From assembly GCA_003255065.1 (NCBI GenBank), contig QAOA01001066.1:1593840-1657839 (forward strand): 64,000 nt of DNA. Direction: 5' to 3'. The DNA is from Cercis canadensis. Taxonomy: Eukaryota > Streptophyta > Magnoliopsida > Fabales > Fabaceae. Within the stretch, counting starts at the first letter, position 1; each line of letters starts with the position of its first letter. This document shows, in pieces, positions 43,527 through 55,514 of the stretch. Both the position numbers and the translations under genes were made by a program. The notes under the pieces were generated by a model. That model worked only from the letters and a program-made list of their open reading frames with translations, had not been told where the DNA came from and did not search any database.

Positions 43527-43931
43527 TCCCTGGTCATTGGCATTGAAAATGGTTACCCGGAACAGTTATGAAGTTGGGTTTTCATCCCAATAATTTTCTA
43601 TTTCTTCTAGCCATTAATTCGGTCCATGGCAAAGAAATGAGTGAGACGTTGTGGCCTACTTAAAAGAAAGGAGAACAACACATGGACTCCGGACTATTTT
43701 GTTACAAGGATCTCAACATCAGTACCCTGCTTTAACGGTTTCTTATCCCTTATTTATTATATAATAAATGTTGTTTCAGTGAACCTAATTCTGTTGTGGA
43801 AGTCCAAATGCCCTAGATCTTGGGTTATTCTATGGGACAGGGAGGGTGGATATTATAATACTATTATAGGTTGATATACAGGAAATTCTCCTGTCCATTC
43901 GTTGTTGTTTCTTCAGAAGCAGCCCCATGTC
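43527..43931 (+). repeat. 405-bp duplicated block, copy 2
   Basis: Second copy of 43080-43484, starting right after the N at 43526 and continuing into unique sequence (CATGGTCTGGCC) where copy 1 has the transposon-type end. Confidence 0.9.
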
Positions 43932-46092
43932 ATGGTCTGGCCTAGCCACTTTCTTTTTATAGGGATGTGGAGCATCTTATTTCTTGCTCTAGGTTTTGAA
44001 TAATTGATCTATATTCTATATGCTCATAGTTGTATTTCATTCTGTTGAATCAAATGTACAAGCATATCCATATGATGTGAATTAATGATTTATGATTAAT
44101 TAACTAGTCGGCAATTGTTCTGTGTTTGTTTTTGTAACTCAGACTTCTCCCTTTGTGTTGATTGCACTTTTGATTGTCATCTCAGCAAAAGGAGGATGAC
44201 TGTTTAACAAACCAATTATGCACGCAAATGGGTCCAACGTTAAAGTAATAAAGTTAGTCGAATTTATCAACTAAGCTTTGTTCTCTGAGCTTTATCGATC
44301 ATCCCCTCAAGAAGATAGGAATTGGAGCTTTCCTTCCAAATTTCCAGTGTCTCAATGAACCCTTTTCTTTTTCGTCAATTGATAACTGAATCTTAAAGCT
44401 ATGCTGGACCACACTGATCTGGGCCAATTCCTCCCTTCACTGTACATGCTAGTGCGCATAAGACATTCGTTGGAAAGCATAACAATCCAAAAGGCTTGGA
44501 TTCATTTAGCTTGCAGCAAGTATTTCTCTCTTAAGTGTGTGAATTTTGGTGTTGGACAAGGTACAGGGTCCATAGCAGCTTTAAACACAGTACACCAATA
44601 ATGTGAGAGTTAAAGAACAAATTTTTACTAGCCCTGCATCTGGACGAAATGCCGAAATGGTTTGTACCTCCTCATGGTTCAATCTTATAATGGAACAGAA
44701 GGTTGCACTTTGTTTGTAGAAATTGAGAAATACTAATTAAGAGGCAACTCTTGCTGCCTTTGATAATGGTATTTGGAATTTCAACCTCTCAAGTAAGGAC
44801 ACGAGTATAAACAGAGCGAGGGTGCCCCATGCCATAGCCCTTTGGGAATACGGAATTCATGCAAAATAGTATATCTTTATATGAGATGAAGAGGTGCGTA
44901 TGGGCCAGTAGGCAATTTGTGCTTTTGATATTTTAGAAACAACCTGTCAAGCCGTGGTAAGCAGCCAGCTCAATTTCCAAGGACATTTACCCTTATCAAA
45001 TGTTTAGACTATTAGTTCTGACTACATCAGCTTAAAAAAAATAAATTGATCTGACTCTACCATATATTTCCAATTAATTTGACTAATGCAAATGAAGAAA
45101 CACTTCGTTTAAATTTATGGGATCAATGGTGTTTAATTCAAAACCCAAGGTCCTCAAGTGTCTTTTCCACTGGGAAGCCTTAAATTTCTTTCCACCATAT
45201 CACGTGTTAGGAAAAGAATAAGAATAAAATGGTCTGATTCCGAGTCTCGAAAGAGTCAAAGACGAAGGAAAAACAGAAAGATTTTCTTATCCAAAGGGAA
45301 CATAGATCTGGTAATATGAAGTTTTCGTTAGCAAAAACACCCCAGTATTGAGTTTATTTACAATTATTAAGTTTATTAGCTCATACCAGAAGTATAATAT
45401 TATTCCATTTCTTGCATTTGCCTTTAACAGCAGCTACTTACCTTCAACAGTAACTAGTAAGTCACTCTCTTGACAGATTTACAAAACGTGAAGTGTAAAG
45501 AATTGAAGCCCACCCCTTAGTTTACTCATGCTATCTCTGCTTAACCATAAGGTAAAACAGCATTCAAGGAAAGGACAGATTTTCATGGGTTATTAATTCG
45601 CTTTCTTCATAGCTGTTCAAGGACATTTCGACCTCCATTATTTCTGCGGAAAGAGCACAGTGTGAAAGGCCACCATGTGGAAGCAGTAAATGCATTAACT
45701 TCAGGTACCCCACTTTCGAATCTCGGAATTGAAGCAAAGACCCAAACTTGATCTTCCTTTTTTGTTTATTGATTTCACAGGTAACAATGTTTGTTGTTTT
45801 TTCTATAACCTTCCTTCATGGCTTCTGCTTATCTTGCTTGAATGTTCACGTCAGGTTCTTCTCAACGCTTTATGACTTCCAAGTCTCTGCATTCAAAGGA
45901 TGGGGGATTTTTCTTTGAGCTTCTGAGGTTGTCAAGCTCTAGTGTCTGTCCAAGTCGTCTTCCTCTTTTTCGTTAGTCTCTGTTTCAACCATTTTAATGG
46001 CACTTCTTTTGCATTTATGCAGACAGGTTTTCAATTGGGTCGTTCTCTGTTTGGGCTAGTTGCCCATTGAAGCACTGACAATAAAACTTCTC

Positions 46093-49000
46093 ATGGGGTG
46101 CCGTAACTTGGTTTTGCTATTCTGTTCTGCTTGGTGTATCTTCGCTGTGGGTACTGCCCAATTGCAATCCTCTCAAACCCAAGTGCTTCTTCAGGTTAAA
46201 AAGCATTTAGAGCACCCAAAACAATTGGAAATATGGAAAGATCGTTGGGCAGATTTTTGCTCTATATCTTCACCTCAACAAGTAAACGTCACATGCCAGG
46301 ACAATTTTGTCACTGAGTTCAGCATTGTGGGTGATAAGTCTGCCAAAGTTAGAAACTTCAATGGGTTTGCTATCCCAAATCAAACTTTATCAGAGAGCTT
46401 CTCTATTGATTCTTTCGTGGCTACTCTGGCGAGGTTAACTGGCTTGAGAGTTCTTCGTCTCGTCTCTTTGGGCATTTGGGGTCCACTTCCTGATAAAATC
46501 CACCGGCTATTTGCACTTGAACACTTGGACTTGAGCTCAAACTTTCTTTATGGGTCAATCCCTCCAAAGATTTCTGCCATGGTGAATCTGCAAATTCTCA
46601 GATTGGATGATAATTTCTTCAATAGCTCCATGCCCAATTGGTTCAATTCATTAACCAATCTTTCAATTCTTAGTTTGAGGGGCAACGGGTTAAATGGCCC
46701 ATTTCCATCGTCAATTCTGAGCATTGCTACTCTCACTGACATTGACATGTCAAGAAATGGGATATCAGGGAGATTGCCAGATTTTAGTAATTTGAGTAAC
46801 TTAAAACAGCTTGATTTGAGGGAAAACAGATTAGACTCTGTACTAGCGAAAATGCCCAAAGGATTGATAAGGGTTTTTCTCAGCAAAAACTCATTCTCTG
46901 GTGAAATACCAAAGCATTTTGGTAAATTACATATGCTTCAACAGCTTGATATTTCCTTCAATACACTCACAGGGACAACTCCAGCTGAACTTTTCTCTTT
47001 GCCCAATATCAGTTACTTGAATTTGGCATCAAACATGTTGAGTGGGTCACTTGTATACCATCTAAACTGTGGCAATGAACTTAGGTTTGTTGACGTATCA
47101 CATAACAGGTTGATAGGTGGGTTGCCTTCTTGTCTGAGCTCTGAGTCAGAAAACAGAGTTGTTAAGATAGAAGGAAATTGCTTATCCGGTAATTTACAGC
47201 ATCAGCATGCAATATCTTATTGTACAGAAGTTCCCATGAAGAGGAACCAACCCAGAGTTGGAATCTTAGTTGGTGTAATTGTGGGAATTATTGTGATCAC
47301 TGTGGTTTTGGCTTTGGGCTTCCTTGTTATATGTAGAACGTATTGCCCTCGAGGGATCTCAGAGCCGCATCTATTGCATAAAACAGTTCAAGATAGCTCC
47401 GCAGCAGGATTCTCTGAACTCCTGACAAATGCAAGTAGGTCACCTTCGTCTAGTAAACAATATAAATTATGGGTATATTAGAAAATTTAGAATCCTTTCT
47501 GTGATTGCGTAACCTGAGCTTCTGGGCATGGTTAATTGAAAATTGAATGACGTAAACAATGACTGATTTTTATTTTTTTGTTACTAATTTTCAGGGTTTA
47601 TTTCTCAAGCGTCGAAGTTAGGCAAACAAGATCTCCCCATGTGTAGGTCCTATTCTTTTGAAGAGCTGAAGGAAGCTACAAATAACTTCGACAACTCTAC
47701 TTTTGTGGGTGAAAATTTCTATGGAAAGGTGAATTCAAAAACACACTTTATCAAAAACAAAATACTCATAAATTTTCTTTTTTTTGGATAAATATATTAA
47801 CAATTACTGATATTTATGCTTTCTTTTTTATTAGATGAGATCCTCATGAATTTTTCTCCTTTACATTGCAGCTTTACAGAGGAAAACTAGGGAATGGGAT
47901 TCAAGTCGCAATAAGGGTCTTGCCTTTGTCGAAAAAGTATTCAATTCGGAATTTCAAATTGCGGTTGGATTTGCTTGCAAAGCTCCGTCACCCCCATTTG
48001 GTAGCCCTTTTGGGTCACTGCATCGATGGTGTTGTAGGAGACAATAATGACACAAACGTCTTTCTCGTATATGAATATGTGCCAAATGGGACCTTTCAGT
48101 CTTATCTTTCTCGTAAGTTAAGAATGTTTAACATTAGAAGATAGTTTGGACTTACTTAGAAATTAGGAGTTTAGGACCTTAACTTTTGACCTTCACTAAT
48201 TTAGTTTATGAAGCTGTTGATGTTGTGAACTACATTTTAAGTATAGCAGCAATGTATGTGTAGGAAACAGTCCTGGCAAGGTTTTCAATTGGTCAGAGCG
48301 ATTGGCAGTTCTAATTAGTGTTGCCAAGGCTGTGCACTTTCTACACACTGGAATGATACCTGGTTTCTTCAACAACCGACTTAAGACAAACAATATCTTG
48401 CTTAATGAGCACTGGATGGCAAAGTTGAGTGACTATGGATTGTCCATTATCTCAGAAGAACCTGACAAATGTGGGGTAAGGTTTCTTTTTCTTTTTTTCC
48501 CATATTGGTGGTTTGCTAGTGCCTTATCCATCATTTTTTTTACCATGACTTGTATTCTGGTTTGTAGGTAAAAGGAGAAAGCCCTAGATCATGGTAAGGA
48601 TTTCCATTAATCAAAACATCTGATACGGATTCTTGTGGATGATTTATCTTTCTTTCCTTTTCTGTTAGATTTAGTAATTTCATTAGTAATTCTTGGATGA
48701 TTTGTCTTATGTTTTCTCAATATCTGTAATTTCAGGCAAATGAAAAGGTTAGAGGATGATGTGTATAGCTTTGGATTCATACTACTCGAGGCACTTGTTG
48801 GAGCTTCAGTATCTGCTAAAAGAGAAGGAATTCTTTTGAATGTAATGGTAAGTACAAAAGATTCAGATTCGTGCCAAATGCCAAACATGATACATGATGA
48901 ATGTTCAATAATCTGACAACCAGTGGAAAGAAGCTACCAAATTCCACTGCATGTCTAGTCCTTTTTTTTTTTTTCTAAAAAAAAAAANAAAAAAAAAAAA

Positions 49001-49535
49001 AAAGGACAAATCTTACTCAATGCTTTATGGCTTTAGATCTCTTTAAATATTTTAATGCCTGATTAACCTACCCCAAGTTCAGTTTGTCTGCCTAATAAAA
49101 TTACCTATAAACAATCAATTTGGGTATTATAAAACATATGATATCTACATGGTGACCCACCATTTGTTGCTTTGGGAAAACTTGTGTCTAAAACATCTCG
49201 ACAGAAGAGAACCAAAAAACTACAAGTCAGTTAATGTCTAGTTTTTGCACACTAACATGGCATCATAATAGCAAAGCCACAAATTGATTAAGGTTGCTAA
49301 TATAGGACACTTCATTTTACAGGCATCGTTTAATAGTGAGGATGGCTGGAAACAGTTTGTGGATCCAATTGTGCAAGCTACATGCTCTCGAGAATCTTTA
49401 TTTAGAGTGATTTCAATAACAAACAATTGTATTTCTCCTGAGTCGTTGAGCCGACCATCCATTGAGGATGTACTTTGGAACTTGCAGTATGCTTCTCAAG
49501 TACAGGCAACAGTTGATGGAGATCAGAGACAGTGA
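46093..49535 (+). CDS. Probable inactive LRR receptor-like kinase
   Basis: Membrane receptor-like protein of the group holding At3g03770 and At5g63410. Seven exons: 46093-47434, 47595-47728, 47872-48112, 48264-48475, 48568-48593 (26 nt), 48736-48847, 49323-49535; total 2280 nt, 759 aa. Signal peptide residues 1-23, a Cys-containing N-terminal cap, about ten leucine-rich repeats (residues 112-365), and one membrane segment at about 388-415. In the kinase-like domain (about 465-750) the ATP-binding lysine of VAIK is Arg507 (VAIR), HRD is replaced by NNR (609-611), and DFG is DYG (629-631). It should not phosphorylate; a scaffold or co-receptor role is inferred. The ATG at 46093 is the first that leads directly into the signal peptide. 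Intron 6 contains an N (48988) inside a poly-A run. Confidence 0.93.
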
Positions 49536-50260
49536 ATCAAGTTTGAATTTTGCTTGGAGCTGCTCCAAAACATAACAGCTATTTGGAAGTTTCATTCTTT
49601 GAAATTCTTGGAAAGGTAGAAAAGTAGTATGGGTAGCATACCCCAATTCAAGAGCTTTCACCTAACATGTATTTTGGCTTCTGGTACCTAATTGTAGTAT
49701 GCACCATACAAATTAAATACAGTCCTCTGCCAATGCTTTGCTTTATGAACAAAGGATACAAAAATCCTCTCCACTTCGCAGCATTGATTGTTGCTACGCC
49801 GATATGGGAGTGTACCTGGTTTGTTACCGGGTTCTGGTATACTCTGCCTTTCCCGGCATTTAAACTTAAGATGACGGAAAAACAAAGGAGTGCAATTTTT
49901 GGCTAAAATGGATATAAAGTATATACACTAGTTTTTTTTCCCCCTTCGTATAAACGAGTTAGTTTCTTGCATGAGTTTATTGCTTAGCATACTCATGATT
50001 TTCTACAAGTTGGTGCCAAGTAACTTTATTCCTTAGCATGAATTTTGAGCATAGTTAACATCAAGAGGAATAAAAGTTACATGAAAAGATGGTGATTCAC
50101 CATTAACGGTTTCTGATAATTTATCATCCCTCTGCAAGCCTTGAAAGAAGGGTGATGCTATGTGCCTTTTTCTTTTTCTTTTTTTCTTAAACCTTCTGTG
50201 CACCTCAACTACAAAACTAAGTTTAGATCTCCACTTTGCCCTGTGTTGGTTATAGAGATT
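49536..50260. other. 3-prime flank of the LRR receptor-like gene
   Basis: UTR and AT-rich spacer up to the edge of the F-box duplication. Nothing else recognised. Confidence 0.5.
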
Positions 50261-51238
50261 TATTCTCTAGCTTGTCCTGTTGAGTGTTGAGAGCCATTAG
50301 TTGTGCAAGAAAACCGAATCATGCATAAAGGGGCTCAATTATAATTTATGTATGTTGTCAATTGTGTAGGTTTAGTCGCACCTCTCAACTAAAAATAAAA
50401 TGAAATTCTTTTATGTCAAATTAAATTCTTACAATTCAACAATAAAAAAGCTTTTACTTGTAACAAGAGAAACAACTGATTAAAGTTTCCAAAATTTTTC
50501 TTGAAAATAGTATGATGAACTGTGGATTCTTCATAATATCCATCATCAAAAGATAATGTAGAAGTCGAAGAGAGGTATTACTATCTAATCCCATTTATTG
50601 TTTTATTTGATTCACTAAGTTTGATTGAAATTGCAACATTTATATATCTGTGCAGAATCATCAGAAAAATATTTACATAGGAATAATTTGTAAGTATTTT
50701 TATGGGATGCAATTCTAATTACAATCAGACAAATTAAACTATTAAAGAGGCTTGATTTAGTTTTGTAAGACTGTTAAGTTTCGTTCTTCAATAGGTAGGT
50801 CTACAGAGGATTTTCCTCTCTTTTTTTCTCTTTTTAATGAAATCTAAATGATAGGTAAATTCTCCTTCTTTTTTTTCCCTTCTTCTTTGGCCCTGCATTT
50901 GAATATGCAATTACAATGTCAATTACTCTATGATCTTAACCCGTAGATATACTTCTTCTGAAGTATCAAAATGTTGCTAAGAGATTTTGTTAAATGTAGG
51001 CCAATAACATGATGCAATACGTAGCAGAGGATTGTAAAGACAAGAGGGCAAAAACGAACAATGAAAAGAACAAGGAAGAGAACCTCATCCACCAATTGCC
51101 AGATGGTATCCCTATAGCCATTTTATCGAAATTGCCAATAGATGAAGCAGCCAGGACCAGCATCCTCTCGTCTAAATGGAGATATTTGTGGACTTCATTT
51201 TCTGGGGCCTTGGAATTTGATGGGTCACCTATTATGAA
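50261..51238 (+). repeat. F-box locus duplication, copy 1
   Basis: Homologous, by eye about 95 percent or more, to 54780-55744, including about 750 bp of non-coding upstream DNA and the first 77 codons of the F-box gene. Small indels and substitutions separate the copies. The match ends exactly at the N at 51239. Confidence 0.9.
51009..51238 (+). CDS. F-box/FBD-type protein, 5-prime part only
   Basis: The frame opens MMQYVAED and runs through an N-terminal F-box (LPDGIP.AILSKLPIDEAARTSILSSKWRYLW), as in the complete copy at 55515. F-box proteins are the substrate-selecting part of SCF ubiquitin ligases. It stops being readable at the N at 51239, after which unrelated PBF1 leader sequence begins. 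Whether the gene is really truncated or just interrupted by an unfilled gap cannot be told; I favour the gap. Confidence 0.6.
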
Positions 51239-51396
51239 NTACAGAGGCCTTAAGCTCAGACCGATCGCAGCAAATCGCTTAGCAGGATCGGTGAGTTCCA
51301 ACTCCAGACTCGCTCGTCATTGTAGACGCCTCGTGTGCGAGGCTCAATTTCACGCCCTAGTTCTTCTTCGTCTCACTGGTCTCAAGTTCATCAACC

Positions 51397-53195
51397 ATGA
51401 CGAAGCAGCAAGCTAACTGGTCTCCATACGACAACAATGGCAGGTACTTTCTCTCTCTCTCTCTGTCTCTTACTGATATACAGTTCATGTAGCCAATTGG
51501 GCAGAGATTATTTTTGTGTTAAAATTTATTTGTAGATCCTGTGTTGCAATTGCTGGAGCCGATTATTGTGTAATCGCAGCCGATACGAGGATATCTACTG
51601 GTTACAATATCCTCACTCGGGATTGCTCCAAAGTCTACAAATTGTATGGAACATCTTGTGCTTTTAGCTATTCAATTGTTTCCCTAGATGATTTTATGGA
51701 AAACGAAATGGGGATTGGTAGTTTTGGATTTTTGTTTCTATAAGTCGATTCTGTTTGACTAGGGGAAATAAAGTTCAGTTCTGAAATTTTGATCAGTCGC
51801 TGAGGATATACTCCTTAAATTTCTGATTTGATTATTAATATTCAGTAGAAAATTAATTTTAGGTCATTCTACTAAATATATAGAGTTCATTTTTCAGGAA
51901 TGTAGCGGGGAACTCCCTATAGGAATTCTTCCCTTTTGTGTTTAACAAAAGCATTATTTCAAACCTCCGAAACTATACCCTTTTTATTGTATCACAAAAC
52001 AATTGCTTCTTATGTGTTTGGATGTCCTTCTTAAAACTTTTTAAAGTACTTTATTAAGCCAAAGTTAGGGATTTTGTAGAAGCTCAAGAATGAAACTTCT
52101 GCAGCTTCTACATTTGCTTAAAAAAGTATCTTTTTTGATAGAATGCTTTTCAATCAAAAGACATGCCCTTAATTTTTATATAGTATGGTAACAAGAAAAA
52201 TGACTGCTTTTACTTATTTCTAATTGTTTTATGTCTCTGGCATCCTTGATTAGTGATTTGAGTCAATTCCGTTCTGTTTCTTTAGGATTCCAAGTAAACT
52301 TTATGTGGTCAATCAACCAGAGTTTTAAGCTATTTGTTCCTTGTTGGAAGTTTATATTTTATATACAGAGAGAGAGAGTTTTTAGTAGTATTTCTTACAA
52401 GACCATTATAGAGTCAATAAACTCAGCTTTGGACTCTTTGTTGTGTGTTGCTTGTTGCAAGCTTATATTGTTGATTGATGTAGAAAGGAGTTTTAGTAAT
52501 GTGTCTAACAAGACCTTGTTTTATTTGATTCTTTCATGTGATTATGACCCCATAGAGCGGACAAATGTGTGATGGCCTTGTCTGGTTTTCAAGCTGATGT
52601 AAGAGCTTTACAAAAGGTCTTGGCTGCTAGGCACTTGGTGAGTCGAGACTTCTAAACAAATATTGTTTCAATTTTTGCTTATATTTCGTCCGCTAATATC
52701 TTCTTCAACCTAATAGGAAAGGGATGTGTCTTCATATGTGATGTTGTTGCTTCCTACGAGAGGGTTAGGTATAGCTCCCAAGGTTCTGGTTCCACACTCA
52801 TCATGCCATTTCTGGATAACTAATTGAAATCCCCTAGCCCACTTCTCTTACCTGCCCAGGTGAAGTACTCAAATTGATGCATTGTTGGAAATAATTTTTT
52901 GTGCAAATTTTTTTGTACTTGACACCAGCTTTGAACCTATGACAACATGCAGGATGCTGTCACTCCACTTTCTAAAGCAAAAGTAGTTGATCTAGTTAAA
53001 ACTGTTTTTGCATCTGCAACTGAGAGAGACATGTACACTGTAAGTTTGTGTGCTGGACGTTGCTGCCATTTCATAGGGAGATGAGCACTAGTTAACTTAT
53101 TAATGTTTTACAATTTGCAGGGAGATAAGGTTGAAATAGTTGTCCTAAACGCCAGTGGAATCCATCGTGAATACCTGGACCTAAGGAGAGATTGA
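51397..53195 (+). pseudogene. PBF1: Proteasome subunit beta type-1 (PBF1) pseudogene
   Basis: PBF1 is the non-catalytic beta-6 subunit of the 20S proteasome. Exon pieces, with introns kept: 51397-51443 (MTKQQANWSPYDNNG), 51536-51643, 52556-52637 (ALSGFQADVRALQKVLAARHL), 52717-52859 (YSSQGSGSTLIMPFLDN), 52953-53039 (VVDLVKTVFASATERDMYT), 53121-53195 (ending LDLRRD). About 45 residues expected between the third and fourth pieces, including the YQHQHNKQMSC segment, are absent, as only 79 bp separates them. A TAA at 52821-52823 replaces the usual Gln after PFLDN. Both changes should disable it. Retained introns mean it arose by DNA duplication, not by reverse transcription. The leader at about 51244-51396 also looks gene-derived. 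Confidence 0.85.
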
Positions 53196-54229
53196 TGCTC
53201 TATGCAGAAATGGACTCCTGGAATTACCAGACTACGATTCTGAGGATGTAAGATTTGCTCTTAGAATGGAAACTTATGTGTGTTTTTTTCCTCATGAGGC
53301 AGCAATGAAGATTTTCTTTCCAAGTGAACCCAATTTGAAGAACTTATAATCAGTTCATACTGTATGTAGACTATGTTTTTAAAATTTGCATTGGATGGTA
53401 TCCTAGTCTATAAGAATTTGTTCGAACATGTGCTTAAAACCGTTAAAGATGCCTTATGCCTTGGCTATTCTTATAGTATTGTTCAAGTATTGTGTTGAAA
53501 AGCTAGTAGATCTTGTTTGGCATGCAAAGCAGCAAATGAGATCTGTTGTGTTAGGTACAACCCACACTGATGGATTCTTGGTTTTTATATACTTAAATAA
53601 AACAATTTCCAAAAACAGAGAAAATCATGAGAAAAAGGGAATCTGATTGACAAATATAATTGGATTGAGGAGAGGTCCAGGAATAAATATGATTTGATTT
53701 TGGTTAAAGAGTTCTGTCTCCAAATAATCCCAGAACATATTTTCTTCTTTATGAGCTTTGGTAAAAAGAAGTTCTACTCATCCAACCCAAAATTCTTTGA
53801 GCCTCTGAAACTACGCTGGAACAACACAACCATAGCAACTTTATTCGCAGTTATTATTGGTGAAGTTGATGTGAGTATCGAAAACGTTCCTCTCTTCTCC
53901 AACTCTTGTCTTAATGCCTGCAAGCTAGCAAGATGCTTTAATCACATAAGTATGTTATGTAAGCGAAAAGAAAAGAACACAAAGTGATGAATATTTACCT
54001 TGATTCTCTTTCTATTCACATCAAAATCAAGTTTTCCAACCATGATGCAGATCGATACTCTACAGTTGAGTTCTTCCCTGGTGGGAACCAGAACTCAACA
54101 TCATTCACAAACTGTTACAACATCAGAAAGAAGAATATCAAAAAGCTTGTTCTTTAAACCATCCAAAGACATGAGATGGTGAATGACTCCTCTTGGTAAG
54201 TTTCCTTCAATGTGTTTGGATACATGTTC
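53196..54229. other. Spacer right of the PBF1 pseudogene
   Basis: 3-prime flank of PBF1, then unassigned sequence. An open frame of 97 codons near 53694-53987 matches nothing I recognise. Confidence 0.45.
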
Positions 54230-54780
54230 TGAATGACTATTGAGCGTTGTTTTCGAGTATTAAAGAACATATTTCTTATTTTAAAATTAATGTAACTGTA
54301 CAAACCTAGTAAGCAGCGACTCATAGTGACAGCTTGTTGTGCTATTCATAATTATATTTGCAAGGGGGATTTACGCGATCAATTGTTTAACATATGGGAA
54401 GATATTAAAGATGCAGAAATAGAGGTTTTAAATAAAAATATAGGCATGGAGGAGACAAGCTCCAATCAAGACAACTTCTCAAGATTATCTAATATTCTCA
54501 TTAAAACATTACCATAATTTATTTACAAAATTAATCATCATAAAAATTAAAAAAAAAAACTTTATATCAAACGAGTTTTCTATTTTTTTGTTTTCTAAAT
54601 TTGTTCTTAAAACAATTTTACTAAGCATGTTTTTTGTTATTTGCTATTTAAAAATTGTTTTCAAAACAGTTTATCAAACATATTTTTTTATACTTTTGTT
54701 TTACAGAACAATTTTTAAACATAGTTTTCAAAAACTATTTTTAAAAATAAAAAAAACAAAAACAGAATCAAACACACCCT
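54230..54780 (+). mobile_element. PIF/Harbinger transposase scrap with right terminus
   Basis: TIERCFRVLKN (about 54238-54270) and VTACCAIHNYICKGDLRDQLF (about 54328-54390) match the C-terminal part of plant Harbinger nucleases (IER.FG.LK.RF and IV.ACC.LHNFI). A short acidic tail follows and the frame ends near 54517. Then come about 240 bp of A/T tracts ending CAAACACACCC at 54778. The N-terminal part and left end are missing. It abuts the left edge of F-box copy 2, and copy 1 has TTA at the equivalent point (50260-50262), the usual target of this superfamily. Confidence 0.75.
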
Positions 54781-55514
54781 ATTCTCTAGCTTGTCCTGTT
54801 GAGAGCCATTGGTTGTGCAAGAAAACCGAATCATGCAAAAAGGGGCTGAATTATAATTTATGTATGTTGTCAATTTTGTAGGTTTAGTTGCACCTCTTAA
54901 CTAAAAATAAAATGAAATTCATTTATGTCAAATTAAATTCTTACAATTCAACAATAAAAAGCTTTTACTTGTAACAAGAGAAGCAACTAATTAAAGTTTC
55001 CAAAAATTTTCTTGAAAATAGTATTATGAACTGTGGATTCTTCATAATATCCATCATCAAAAGATAATGTAGAAGTCGGAAAGAGGTATTACTATCTAAT
55101 CCCATTTATTGTTTTATTTGATTCACTAAGTTTGATTGAAATTGCAACATTTATATATCTGTGCAGAATCATCAGAAAAATATTTACATAGGAATAATGT
55201 GTATGCATTTTTATGGGATTCAATTCTAATTACAATCAGACAAATTAAACTATTAAAGAGGCTTGATTTAGTTTTGTAAGACTGTTTAGTTTCGTTCTTC
55301 AATAGGTAGGTCTACAGAGGATTTTCCTCTCTGTTTTTCTCTTTTTAATGAAATCTAAATGATAGGTAAATTCTCCTTTTTTTCCCTTCTTCTTTGGCCC
55401 TGTATTTGAATATGCAATTACAATGTCAATTATTCTTGATCTTAATCCCTAGATATATTTCTTCTGAAGTATCAAAATGTTGCTAAGAGATTTTGTTAAA
55501 TTTAGGCCAATAAC

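Larger units (their letters stand above)
42700..46092. other. Spacer upstream of the LRR receptor-like gene
   Basis: Contains the duplicated 405-bp block and then about 2.1 kb with no supported gene. The last few hundred bases are probably the promoter and leader of the LRR gene. No RNA gene recognised. Confidence 0.5.

Noticed and set aside
43194-43874. Two identical-looking small proteins of 77 codons
   Set aside because: They are one open frame seen twice because of the duplicated block; no known domain.
51009-51416. Open frame running from the F-box start across the N into PBF1 leader sequence
   Set aside because: It exists only because the N is read through; the two sides belong to different genes.
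51397-53195. Functional PBF1 gene
   Set aside because: An internal exon is missing and a stop interrupts the conserved PFLDNQ region.
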